Source: Gammaproteobacteria bacterium (GTDB lineage Bacteria > Pseudomonadota > Gammaproteobacteria > Pseudomonadales > UBA5518). From it: a stretch of 64,000 nt of DNA. The stretch is taken from assembly GCA_016718385.1 (NCBI GenBank), contig JADKDK010000002.1:1-64000 (forward strand). Reading direction: 5' to 3'. This document shows, piece after piece, positions 27,829 through 36,435 of the stretch. A program made the position numbers and the translations under genes. Position 1 is the stretch's first letter, and each line of letters starts with the position of its first letter. The notes beneath the pieces are model-generated. The model was given only the letters and a program-made list of their open reading frames with translations. It did not search any database and was not told the origin of the DNA.

Positions 27829-27875
27829 GACAACTCCCGGAGCACGGTCCTGCTCCGCGGCCCGAGAGCGACCGC

Positions 27876-28475
27876 ATGACGCTGACGTACGAACTCACGA
27901 AAGATCCGGCCCTGCTGGAGCAGTATTACCGGATACGCGAGAGGTGCTTCCGGCGCGAACTGGGCATAGCGGACTTCGATGGATCCGAGGATGCGCGCGA
28001 CCGGCGCAGCCACATCCTCGTCGCGCGCGACGGGAACCGCTGCATCGGCGGCACGCGCATCACCGGGCGCCAACCCGAATCGCTGCACCCGGTGCCGCTG
28101 CAGGAAGAAGGTCTCGACCTGGTCGCCGCGCTGCCCGGACTGCGCCTGGCGCAAACCTCGTTCTGCCAATGGGGCCGCCTGGCCCTTGATCCCGAATACC
28201 GCACCATCCGGGTGCTGCGCCAGTACTGCAACGCGATGATCGACGCGTCGCGCGCGCTCGGCTTCACGTACAGCCTGGTGGTTACCGACATCAACCGCGC
28301 CAGGCTCTACAAGCGCCTCTTCTCGGTGCTGGGATACCGCTACGACATCGTGCGCGACCTGCGCATCCCCGCCGAAGCCGGATTCGACGGGCTGCCCCAT
28401 CTGCTGGGAGTCGGCTATCACGACGCGGCGTGTTTCACCGGAGACGCACATGCGCCACTGAAAGCCGTGGCCTGA
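27876..28475 (+). CDS. GNAT/autoinducer-synthase-fold acyltransferase-like protein
   Basis: A 199-residue protein. The N-terminus (YYRIRERCFRRELGI) resembles the substrate-binding start of LuxI-like and exosortase-associated acyltransferases. ILVARDGNRCIGGTRITG and CQWGRLALDPEYRTIRVLRQ correspond to the GNAT beta-strand and acyl/CoA-loop region, and SRALGFTYSLVVTDINRARLYKRLF to the GNAT C-terminal part. The product and substrate are unknown; no exosortase or LuxR partner is in the window. It lies 48 bases after the terminator and may be affected by readthrough from the sigma-54 promoter. Confidence 0.6.
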   Translation: MTLTYELTKDPALLEQYYRIRERCFRRELGIADFDGSEDARDRRSHILVARDGNRCIGGTRITGRQPESLHPVPLQEEGLDLVAALPGLRLAQTSFCQWGRLALDPEYRTIRVLRQYCNAMIDASRALGFTYSLVVTDINRARLYKRLFSVLGYRYDIVRDLRIPAEAGFDGLPHLLGVGYHDAACFTGDAHAPLKAVA

Positions 28476-28517
28476 CCGGCGGGCTCGCCCCCGCGGTTCA
28501 TCATGGAGGCTGAAGGT

Positions 28518-28694
28518 ATGGACGACTATTCCGATGCGCCGGTCGATGACCTGGTTCGCGCGATTCGCATCGCGCTGGAGTGGATCGAGGAACTGGTCGA
28601 GGAGGGCGACGACGGACGGCGCGCCGACGAGGTGGTCGATCTCGTGCGCCCGGTGTTCGAGGAGTATCAGGCGCGCACGCGTGTGTGGCACTGA
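28518..28694 (+). CDS. Small acidic protein, unknown
   Basis: A 58-residue helical, very acidic protein (EWIEELVEEGDDGRRADEVV). GGAGG lies 7 bases before the ATG at 28518; an earlier ATG at 28503 overlaps that ribosome site and is less likely. It is 42 bases after the acyltransferase gene in the same direction, probably co-transcribed. No family recognised. The ~180 bases after it hold only a weak hairpin (AACCGC/GCGGTT near 28706-28727). Confidence 0.55.
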   Translation: MDDYSDAPVDDLVRAIRIALEWIEELVEEGDDGRRADEVVDLVRPVFEEYQARTRVWH

Positions 28695-28878
28695 GGCGCG
28701 CAGGAAACCGCTTTAAAAACGCGGTTCATGCGACGGCAGTGCCCGCTCGATGCGGCGATCAGGCACCAGCCACGGCAGCGCGAGCGCGACGTAACTCCCG
28801 ATGGCTCTCCAGGCATGCCTTCAATTTGCCGTTGGCGCGTTGTGGCTGGTCATCTCCTTCGTTGATGAAACGACATGG

Positions 28879-29325
28879 TCAGACGTACTGCACCCGCTGC
28901 ACTTCGGCAGCCAGGCGTTCCAGATTCTGTTCGTTCGCGATCGCCACGAAGGTCGCGAGCTTGCGGTAGTGATCTGCAGTGTCGAACACCTGCTGCCATG
29001 CGACGAGGGTGCTGGCGCCGCGTTCCACCAGTTCGATCGTCAGTACGAAGTGATGGCCCGACAGATGCTCGATCTCGACCAGGCGCTCGGGAACGATGCG
29101 CGCGAACCGACTCTCGTTCGGGTAGTCCTTCCCGTCGGGGCCGTGCATGGTCAGCAGCCAGCTACCCCCGGGGCGGAAGTGGAAGTCGTGAATCGTGTTC
29201 GTGAACCCCGCGGGACCCCACCAGCGGGCCATCCTGGCCGGGTCGCTGATGGCGGCATAGATCGCGGCCGTACTTGCGGGAATCACTTTGCTGCGGCTGT
29301 CGGTACGTGTTGCTACGGGGTCCAT
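28879..29325 (-). CDS. SRPBCC (AHSA1-like) protein
   Basis: A 148-residue protein. The motif IYAAISDPARMARWWGPAGF near the N-terminus and later FRPGGSWLLTMHGPDG define the AHSA1 branch of the START-like hydrophobic-pocket fold. Ligand is unknown. The Met at 29325 matches the family start; the longer frame to 29433 begins with a Cys-rich unrelated stretch. From here to 29612 about 290 bases contain no gene that can be supported. Confidence 0.8.
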   Translation of the reverse strand: MDPVATRTDSRSKVIPASTAAIYAAISDPARMARWWGPAGFTNTIHDFHFRPGGSWLLTMHGPDGKDYPNESRFARIVPERLVEIEHLSGHHFVLTIELVERGASTLVAWQQVFDTADHYRKLATFVAIANEQNLERLAAEVQRVQYV

Positions 29326-29612
29326 GCAGCAGCCTCGACATGAAAGACACGAGGCTGAAATGTACGCCCAGACGCCTGTCGAATACATCCCCGCATCCGG
29401 CTCCGGACAGCACGCGTTCGCGTGATCGAACACCGTCGAGCCCTTCCTCTGTTACAGCTCCGGCGTGCAGGCGCGAGGCAGGACGGCATCGGGTCAGGTC
29501 GTGCAGATGTGGCGATCTCGCATCGGGATTACGCCCGATGCGTTCGCAATTACAACGAGCAGCGCTGTTGTGACACATCGATCTAAGCCGGCGATGGAGG
29601 CCGGAAGCGATA

Positions 29613-29628
29613 CTGTATAAAATAACAG
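29613..29628 (+). promoter_or_regulatory. LexA (SOS) box
   Basis: CTGTATAAAATAACAG is a full CTGT-N8-ACAG LexA operator, preceded by TA as in the extended consensus. It lies 27 bases before the ATG of the DUF222 gene. Confidence 0.75.
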
Positions 29629-29654
29629 CCATTCGTTGCCGGAGGCCGATTGCC

Positions 29655-30320
29655 ATGGAAGCCAGCGCGCCCGAATTTGTTCCCGCTTTCGTCGATTGTG
29701 GACTCGAAGGGTTGAGCGCCCGTGAGCTCGAAGACGAGATCACCACGTTGACTGCGAGCATATCGATCGCAACTTGGCGGCTGCTGATGCTGATTGCGGA
29801 GCTCGATCGGCGCGGCACGTGGCAGCAGTACGGCGTGCTCTCGTGTGCGCACTGGCTCAACTGGAAATGCGACATCGACATGGGTGCGGCGCGCGAGAAG
29901 GTGCGCGTGGCACGCGCTCTCGAAAGCCTTCCGCTGGTGAGCGATGCGCTGGCGCGCGGCGCGTTGAGCTATTCGAAGGCGCGCGCGATCACGCGCGTGG
30001 TCACTCCCGAGAGCCAGGACTACCTGTTGATGATCGCGCGCCACGGCACTGCGTCCCACGTCGAGAAGCTGGTGCGTGCGTATCGCCATGTCGAACGTCT
30101 GCAGGACTCCGCCCGTGCCCGTAGCAGCCACGCTCAACGTGCGTTGCGGTGGAATTGGGAGGACGACGGCTCGATGGTAATCAGCGTGCGCGTGCCGGCC
30201 GAGCAGGGCGCGCTGGTGGTGCAGGCGATACACGCCGCCGTCGATACGCAACGGCGCGAGCGCGACGGTGTCGATCGCGACCGGGCAGTCCAACCGGACG
30301 TTTCCTATGAAACTCGATAG
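29655..30320 (+). CDS. 13E12/DUF222-family protein, truncated by IS110
   Basis: The 221-residue remnant has the DUF222 region of 13E12-repeat proteins (LSARELEDEITTLTASISIA, LMLIAELDRRGTW, ALSYSKARAITRV). The C-terminal HNH nuclease domain found in full-length members is missing: the frame runs into IS110-derived sequence and stops at 30320. An SOS box sits directly upstream, as known for several mycobacterial REP13E12 genes. The remnant probably lacks nuclease activity. Confidence 0.75.
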   Translation: MEASAPEFVPAFVDCGLEGLSARELEDEITTLTASISIATWRLLMLIAELDRRGTWQQYGVLSCAHWLNWKCDIDMGAAREKVRVARALESLPLVSDALARGALSYSKARAITRVVTPESQDYLLMIARHGTASHVEKLVRAYRHVERLQDSARARSSHAQRALRWNWEDDGSMVISVRVPAEQGALVVQAIHAAVDTQRRERDGVDRDRAVQPDVSYETR

Positions 30321-30872
30321 TCAGGCGGCCTCCTGAATAGCGACGGTGTAGCCAAGCTGCTCTAGTCGATGCACGTGATGACGGCAGATGCGGGCCTTAT
30401 TGCGTCGTTCGAAGTAGTCGGCGCCGAGGTCCTGGTGGGTGACGTTGTTTTTGAGCATGTGCCAGATGGCAACCAACAGTGCATGCTGGACCGCGACGAC
30501 AGCCTTCTTTGCCCCGCGACGTGCGCGCAGCCGGTGATACAGGGCGTGGTAGTAGCTGCGTTTAGTGCGCGCCGCGGCCCACGCTACCTCTTGCAGTGTC
30601 GCGCGTAGCCAGCAGTTGCCTTTGCCCGTGCCGACGGGCTGGCGCTTGCCGGCACTTTCGTGATTGCCAGGACACACGCGCGCCCAGGAGGCCAAGTGAC
30701 CGGCTGAAGGGAAGCAACTCATGTCCGTTCCGATTTCGGCCAGGATCGCCTGTGCGGATCGATGGGAGATACCAGGCACGGTGCACAACGCCTGGTAGGC
30801 CTCACCGAAAGGGCGCATCGACTCTTCAACCCCGGCGGCCACCTCAAACTCCCCCATCCGTGGCCAGGTCAA
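30321..30872 (-). pseudogene. IS110-family transposase, C-terminal fragment
   Basis: About 165 residues of the C-terminal transposase domain of IS110/IS116/IS902 type: LCTVPGISHRSAQAILAEIG, FPSAGHLASWARVCPGNHES, and the YYHALYHRLRARRG region with the late helices. The N-terminal DEDD catalytic half is missing because the IS21 element joins at about 30830. The first ~15 codons of the open frame are IS21-end sequence. This fragment interrupts the DUF222 gene. Confidence 0.85.
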
Positions 30873-30907
30873 ATTCCCCCAGCTGAGGCGGCGGGACGGG
30901 TGGATGG

Positions 30908-31675
30908 TTACACGCTGTCTGCGCGCTTCGCAACTCGGGCTGCCGCTTCGCGCAGGCGCCAGCTCTTGCCCTCGAACTTCAGCAGGTGTGCGTGGTGCAT
31001 CAGCCGGTCGAGTAGCGGCGTGACGATGACCACGTCGCCGAGCAGCTTGGCCCAGTCCTCGACCGGTCGGTTAGACGTGATGATCGTCGAGCGCTTTTCG
31101 TAACGGCTCATCAGCACGTCGGCGAGTTCGTCGCCGGCGCTCCCCGGCAGCCTGCGCAGGAACAGGTCGTCGATCACGAGCAAGTCGGCGGCCTTGAGCT
31201 GCGCGCGGTGCTTGCGCAGATCGCCCAGTTCACGCGCCTCATGGATATCCTCGATCAGCGTGTGTGCCTCGCGGTAGAGCACGGTGTAGCCGCGCCCGGC
31301 GGCGAGTTGTGCGAGCGCCTTGGCGCAGTGGCTCTTGCCCAGACCAGGCGCTCCGATCAGCAGCGCATCCTCGCGCGCCTCGAGGAACTTCAGCGTGGCG
31401 AGTTCCAGCACCGCACGCCGGGGCAGGCGCGGGTTGTAGGTCCAGTCAAAGTCCTTGAGGTCCTTGCGTTCGGGCAGGCCCGAGAGGGCGAAGCGCCGTT
31501 CCAGGAGCCGCGAACGGCGTCGGTCGAGCTCGTCCTGCACGAGGCAGCCGAAGGCCTCCAGGAAGTCCATTTCGTGGCTCGCCACGGCCAGCGCGCGCGC
31601 CGACAGGGGCGCAATCATGCCCGAGAGCCGCAGGGAGCGTAGGGCACGTTCCAGTTCAGTGATCGACATACTCAT
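30908..31675 (-). CDS. istB: IS21 transposition helper ATPase IstB
   Basis: A 255-residue AAA+ ATPase that assists IstA in target choice. Walker A GAPGLGKSHCA, Walker B LLVIDDLFLRRLPG, and a DnaC-like C-terminal part (STIITSNRPVEDWAKLLGD) are intact. It follows istA after 17 bases. Full length for the family. Confidence 0.93.
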   Translation of the reverse strand: MSMSITELERALRSLRLSGMIAPLSARALAVASHEMDFLEAFGCLVQDELDRRRSRLLERRFALSGLPERKDLKDFDWTYNPRLPRRAVLELATLKFLEAREDALLIGAPGLGKSHCAKALAQLAAGRGYTVLYREAHTLIEDIHEARELGDLRKHRAQLKAADLLVIDDLFLRRLPGSAGDELADVLMSRYEKRSTIITSNRPVEDWAKLLGDVVIVTPLLDRLMHHAHLLKFEGKSWRLREAAARVAKRADSV

Positions 31676-31692
31676 CGTGTAATTTCTCCGTC

Positions 31693-33216
31693 TCAGTGGT
31701 GGGGGGTCGAGGGACCCGGGGTGGCGCCCTGGGCGTGGTGCTCCCAGAACGTGTGGTACTCGTCGATTTGCCGGATCGCCTCGCCCGCTTGTGCCAGCGT
31801 CGGCGCCGGTGTCTCGGGCGTCTCGGGCGCACGCCGTTCGAGGATGCGTTTGAGGGCCTGGTAGGACGGCACAGCAAGTCCGAGTACGGTGGTGCTCGCG
31901 GCCTCGATGTCCGCGCGGGCGTAGCGACGGGTCAGTTGGGCCAACCCGTAGATCGCCCGCTGCCCGGGGCGCCCGAGGCGCGCAAAGATCTCCCCGGCGA
32001 GCCGCGCGCTGGCCGGCCCGATGCGCTCGACTTTGGCGAGCAGTCGTGCGGTCTCGCGCGAGGGGTTGAAGAGCCTATCGGCCTCGGGCAGCACGAACGT
32101 GCCCTTGCGTGCGGCCTTGGCGTGGCGTCGCAGCACCTGCCCCTGCGCGTCGAGGATCTCGATCTCGCCCGCGTAGAGGCGCACCGTCACCCGGGTATGC
32201 GGCGCTGCCGGCAGCGCCGCGTAATACGAGCCTTGCACCTGCACCAGGCCGCTGTCATCGACGGTACGCACCTCCTGGCGGAAGAAACGGAATCCCTCCA
32301 GCGGCAGCGCCTTGAGGTGCGGGCGCTCCTCGGCGTACATCGCCAGCACCTGGCGCTTCTTGCGCCCGTGGATGCGCGGGGCGGCCCAGCGCTCCTCCCA
32401 GTGCGCGAGGTGGGCGTTCTGCGCCTCGATCGATGCGAAGCGCCGCCCCTTCAGCGCCGTCGACTGGGTGTGCTGGATCGCGTTCTCCACGGTGCCCTTG
32501 CGGTCGGGATCCCCGACGCGCGCCGGATCGGCCACGGCGCCGTAGTGGGCCAGTACGGCGGCATACACCGCATTGAGCTGCGGCGCGTAGAGATCGGGGC
32601 GGATCACGCCCTGCTTGAGGTTATCGAGCACGACGTAGGCCACGGATCCGCCAAAGGCCCTGAACGCCTCCTCGTGCAGGCGCGCCCACGTCTCCTGATC
32701 GGCCTTCCAGGCCACCTTGCGGAAGCTCTTGCCGGAGTACTTGAGCGTCATCACGAACAGATGCGGGCGGCGGTACTTGCCGTTGGCGGCGAGCGTCGGC
32801 GCCCCTTGCCCGAAGTCGACCTGCGCCTCCTCGCCGGGGGCGCTCTCGAGGACGTCGAAACGCTCGGGGTCACGGTGCTTGAGCGTGGCGACGAAGCGCT
32901 TGACCGAGTTGTAGCGGTGGGCGAAGTCGTACTCGTCGACGAGGTCCTGGTAGATCGCCATCGCATTGCGCCCCAAGGCGACCTGCTGCTCGATCCAGGG
33001 GCGATGCGCCTCGCAGGCCGAGCGCACCGGAGCCGGTGGCCGGGGTGGGGGAATTTGATCGTCCACCGCCTGCGCGCCGGTGGCCATGGGGGAATTTGCC
33101 GTCTGGGCATAGCGGCGGATGGTCTTGCGATCGACGCCGGTACGCCGGGCAATCTCGTGCTGGCTCGCGCCGTGTTCGAGCAGCGTGGCAATCGTGACCT
33201 GCAGATGTGGCTTCAA
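31693..33216 (-). CDS. istA: IS21 transposase IstA, start codon region altered
   Basis: A 507-residue DDE transposase. N-terminal HTH (ASQHEIARRTGVDRKTIRRY), rve integrase core (EEAQVDFGQGAPTL for the first Asp, YVVLDNLKQG for the second, and NRKGTVENAIQHTQ-like for the Glu), then the beta-barrel C-domain. The protein matches the family from nearly its first residue, but the only start is TTG at 33216, one base from the IS66 end. The original ATG and promoter were probably removed by IS66. Confidence 0.85.
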   Translation of the reverse strand: MKPHLQVTIATLLEHGASQHEIARRTGVDRKTIRRYAQTANSPMATGAQAVDDQIPPPRPPAPVRSACEAHRPWIEQQVALGRNAMAIYQDLVDEYDFAHRYNSVKRFVATLKHRDPERFDVLESAPGEEAQVDFGQGAPTLAANGKYRRPHLFVMTLKYSGKSFRKVAWKADQETWARLHEEAFRAFGGSVAYVVLDNLKQGVIRPDLYAPQLNAVYAAVLAHYGAVADPARVGDPDRKGTVENAIQHTQSTALKGRRFASIEAQNAHLAHWEERWAAPRIHGRKKRQVLAMYAEERPHLKALPLEGFRFFRQEVRTVDDSGLVQVQGSYYAALPAAPHTRVTVRLYAGEIEILDAQGQVLRRHAKAARKGTFVLPEADRLFNPSRETARLLAKVERIGPASARLAGEIFARLGRPGQRAIYGLAQLTRRYARADIEAASTTVLGLAVPSYQALKRILERRAPETPETPAPTLAQAGEAIRQIDEYHTFWEHHAQGATPGPSTPHH

Positions 33217-33300
33217 GGTGAGCGTCGTTTTATCCCCACATTCCCCTGACGCGTAGTCCGCCCGAGAATCGCGCTCCGATTATCCCGCTGGAGCACCGCG

Positions 33301-33629
33301 ATGACTCTCACCGAACGCAGCCGATTCTGGAACACACCTGACCCGCCAGCGCCGCAGCGGTTTGCCGCGCCATGCCTGTGCCGCACGGCCTCGCCGTGTC
33401 GAGCTTCGGCTACTGGAGCCGCAAGCAGCGCGTTGGCGCGACCGATCTGGCGCCCCGTGCGTGGCGCCCCGCACCGGTTCCGGTCGAACTCGCCGGCGAA
33501 GCGTTGCCGATGCGCGGCACCAGGGGCGCAGCGGCGGTGCAACTGCACACCGGCGCAGTGCGCATCGAGCTCGGCGTAGGCTTCGATGTGCCGACGCTGC
33601 GCCGCGCGCTCGAGGCGCTCGGATGCTGA
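33301..33629 (+). pseudogene. tnpA: IS66 TnpA, two frameshifts
   Basis: The start MTLTERSRFW is in one frame, RSGLPRHACAA in a second and LAVSSFGYWSRKQRV onward in a third. The C-terminal part (VRIELGVGFDVPTLRRALEAL) is the normal end. The shifts are near 33315-33325 and 33380-33390. Overlaps tnpB by the start codon. Confidence 0.7.
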
Positions 33630-33979
33630 GCCCGGGGCCGGGCACGCGCGTCTACCTCGCGGTGGGCGCCACCGACATGCGCAAGTCGATCGACGGCCTC
33701 GCCGCGATGGTGGTCGCCGAGCTCGCACTCGATCCGCTCTCGGCGCACTGGTTCGTCTTCTGCAACCGGGGCGCGACAAGCTGAAGATCCTCTACTGGGA
33801 TCACAACGGCTTCTGGCTCTACTACCGGCGCCTCGAACGCGGTCGCTTCAGCTGGCCGGCGAAGGCCCCGAGGCGGCGCCTTCAGCATCACGCCGCGCCA
33901 GCTCGCCTGGCTGCTCGACGGGCTCGCCCTCGATCAATCGCGCGCGCACCGCGCGGTCGATGCACGCATCGCGATCTGA
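33623..33979 (+). pseudogene. tnpB: IS66 Orf2 (TnpB), two frameshifts
   Basis: VYLAVGATDMRKSIDGLAAM is the classic TnpB opening, followed after a shift at the CGGGGCG run (33767-33773) by DKLKILYWDHNGFWLYYRRL, and after another near 33865 by FSITPRQLAWLLDGL. Restoring one G and one or two bases gives about 118 residues. Role: accessory protein needed for IS66 transposition. Confidence 0.75.
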
Positions 33980-34063
33980 GCAGAAATTTCCAGCGCGATT
34001 CGCGTCGATATTGTGTGCGATTCCTTCGTGCGCGCGCGCACGCGCGTGGGTACACTGCGGCGC

Positions 34064-35678
34064 ATGGTTACCGCTGCGCACGATCTCCCCCGCAACCGCG
34101 ATGCACTGATCTCGATGCTCGCGCAGAACGCGCAGCACATCGCCGCGCAGCAGCAGCAGATCGAGACGCTGCAATCGCGCGTGGCATTCTTCGAGGAGCA
34201 GTTCCGCCTGCTCAAGCACAAGCAGTTCGGCCCCTCCAGCGAGACCACGGTGGCGCAGGCGCTGCTGTTCAACGAGGCCGAGCTCGCGCAGGACAGTGAC
34301 ACGCCGCAAGCGGATACCGACGCCGACGCCGCGACGCAGCCCGTCGCCGCCCACACCCGCCAGGGCGCGGTCGCAAGGGCCTGCCCGACACGCTGCCGAC
34401 CGAGCGCATCGAGTACACGCTGCCCGTCGAGGAGCAGATCTGCCCGTGCTGCAATGGGCCGCTGCACGCGATGAGCACCGAGTGCCGCGAGGAGCTGGAG
34501 TTCATCCCGGCGCAGGTCAAGCGCATCGAGCACGTGCGTCACGTCTACGGTTGCCGCGAGTGCGAGCGCAGCGCCGAGCAGGCGACGATCGTCACCGCCC
34601 CGGCCCCGAAGCCGCCGATCGCCAAGAGCTACGCCTCGGCGAATCTGCTCGCGCACATCATCGCCGCTAAGTTCGTCTACGGGCTGCCGCTCTACCGGCT
34701 GGAGAGCCAGTTCGAGTTGCTGGGCGTCTCGCTGCCGCGCTCGATGAGCTCGCAATGGCTGATCCGCAGCACCGGGCGGCTGGAGAGCCTCTACGGCCGC
34801 CTGCGCTACCACCTGTGTCGGCGCTCTGTGCTGCACGCCGACGAGACCACGGTGCAGGTGTTGCGGGAGCCGGGGCGGGAGGCCCAGACGAAGTCCTTCA
34901 TGTGGCTCTACCGCAGTGCCGACGCCGACGGACCGCCGATCGTGCTCTATGACTACCAGACGGGGCGTGGCGGGGAATATCCGCGCACCTTCCTGACCGG
35001 ATTCCGGGGTTACCTGCACGTCGACGGCTACGCCGGCTACGAGGGCATGGCGCATGTCACCCTCGGCGGGTGTTGGCGCATGCGCGCCGAGAGTTCCACG
35101 ACGCGATCCAGGCGCTGCCCAAGGACAAGCGTCAGGTGATCGGCAAGGCGCACCAGGGGCTCGCCTTCTGCAACCGGCTCTTCGAGATCGAGCGCAAGAT
35201 GACTCGGCGCGAGACACCCCCCACACCCGAGGAGCGGCGGATCGAGCGGGAGCGGGACAGCCGACCGGTACTCGATGAGTTCCACGCCTGGCTCGGGGCG
35301 ATGCAGCCGATCGTGGTGCCGAAATCCGCGCTCGGCAAGGCGATCGGCTACTGCCTGAACCAGTGGGAGAAGCTCGGGCGCTTCATGGAGGACGGGCGGC
35401 TCGAGATCGACAACAACCGCGCCGAGCGCTCGATCAAGCCCTTCGTCATCGGTCGCAAGGCTTGGATGTTTGCCAACACCCCGAGCGGAGCGCGGGCGAG
35501 CGCGGTGCTCTACAGCCTGGTGGAAACGGCGAAGGAGAACGGACTCGACCCGGCCGCCTGGCTCGCGCACCTGCTGCGCGAGATCCCGAACCTGCCCGCC
35601 GAGACCGACGAGGCGCTCGACGCGTTGATGCCGTGGAAATACGCTCACCCCAGTGCGCAGACCGCACCGGCGGAGTGA
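34064..35678 (+). pseudogene. tnpC: IS66 transposase TnpC, two frameshifts
   Basis: N-terminal coiled coil (QQQQIETLQSRVAFFEEQFR) and FGPSSE, then after a shift near 34365 the zinc-finger part (CPCCNGPLH, YGCRECE) and DDE core (VLHADETTVQVL, YLHVDGYAGYE), then after a shift near 35075 (one G missing in TGTTGGCGC) the last part ending NNRAERSIKPFVIGRKAWMF, which contains the catalytic Glu. The total is about 537 residues, normal for the family. Confidence 0.8.
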
Positions 35679-35696
35679 GTGGGGATAAATTCCCGC

Positions 35697-36089
35697 TCAC
35701 GTTGATTGAGAGCAACTCTTCGCACTGTGCGTGATCGTAATGATGTGATCCTGAAAGTAATCGATACCGTCGTCGTATACGAACTCGTATCTCCAGGCAC
35801 CTATCTCTGTTCCGGCCTGGAACGAACCATATACGTACTGTTTGAAGTGGTAGTCCGCATTCAATTCGTCGTCGTGACCCTTGGCTTCGTAGCGCGCATC
35901 AAACGGTCCGTCGAGTGCGCCGGACTCGTTGATGCTATAGAAGCCGGAAGCTTTCCAGTCGGCTCCGCGCGACACGTCAAGGTGCAACAATGAGTTCAAC
36001 GCATCATAAGGCTTATCCTTAAATCTTATTACTTCAGCCGCGGCTCTGTTCGTGGCGAGGATGAGTAGTAGCAGTGCGAAGCGACTCAT
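35697..36089 (-). pseudogene. Low-GC exported protein truncated by IS66, unknown
   Basis: A 130-residue remnant. Signal peptide MSRFALLLLILATNRAAA, then a soluble part rich in Asp/Tyr (YHFKQYVYGSFQAGTEIGAW). CGGAG is 7 bases before the ATG at 36089. The codon use is clearly AT-richer than all neighbours. The final codons and the TGA stop are supplied by the IS66 terminus, so the native C-terminus is lost. No family recognised. A hairpin resembling an integron attC lies immediately upstream, so it may once have been a gene cassette. Confidence 0.5.
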
Positions 36090-36103
36090 GATCAACTCCG
36101 CGA

Positions 36104-36190
36104 CTTATAACGAATAGCGTCTATCCCCCGCCGCAGAAGGGGCACGAGCAGAGCACTGCGGCACATTGCGGCGGATAAACCTTGTTGGAC
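36104..36190 (-). other. attC-like imperfect hairpin
   Basis: On the minus strand the site starts GTCCAAC (fits RYYYAAC), contains arms TTTATCC-GCCGCA and TGCGGC-GG-GGATAGA (one bulge, one mismatch), and ends GTTATAAG, where only GTT fits GTTRRRY. Length 87 bp is in the attC range. It directly precedes the low-GC gene, as an upstream cassette attC would. No integron integrase is in the window. From 36191 to 36435 there is only a 7-bp hairpin (ACCGCCA/TGGCGGT at 36194-36210) and no supportable gene. Confidence 0.3.
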
Positions 36191-36435
36191 TGAACCGCCA
36201 CGCTGGCGGTGGTTATGGGGATTGTAGGCCTGGCGAATGGAATTTCAAACGGGCCGCATGACGTGCTTGGCGACACCGGGCCATGGTATGACAGCAGCGG
36301 TGAGCCGTGGATCGCGCGAGCACGGCGTACGAGTTGCGTGGTATCGCCGCGGCGACGGTCATTCGTCGCGGGCAGTCACGCGCCTTCCTGTCACGCTCGC
36401 GGACACCTTGGGAATTGCTTCGTCGCCGTGCACCG

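Larger units (their letters stand above)
30830..33217 (-). mobile_element. IS21-family element with 5' end cut by IS66
   Basis: Contains istA and istB in order on the minus strand. The istB-side end has two copies of a CAAA(T/C)TCCCCCA motif (30840-30868), and related copies lie in both orientations inside the 5' part of istA (33045-33100). The istA side joins the IS66 terminus at 33218 with no IS21 terminal repeat left, so the element has probably lost its own mobility. The left limit is approximate. Confidence 0.75.
33218..35700 (+). mobile_element. IS66-family insertion sequence
   Basis: The ends are inverted repeats: GTGAGCG-N6-TATCCCCAC at 33218 and the same reversed at 35679-35700. Length 2483 bp is normal. 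It carries tnpA, tnpB and tnpC in order on the plus strand, all with frameshifts. The 8-bp flanks (GCTTCAAG and GTTGATTG) differ, so there is no target duplication: one side was lost in a rearrangement. Left it cuts istA; right it cuts a low-GC exported protein gene. Confidence 0.88.
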
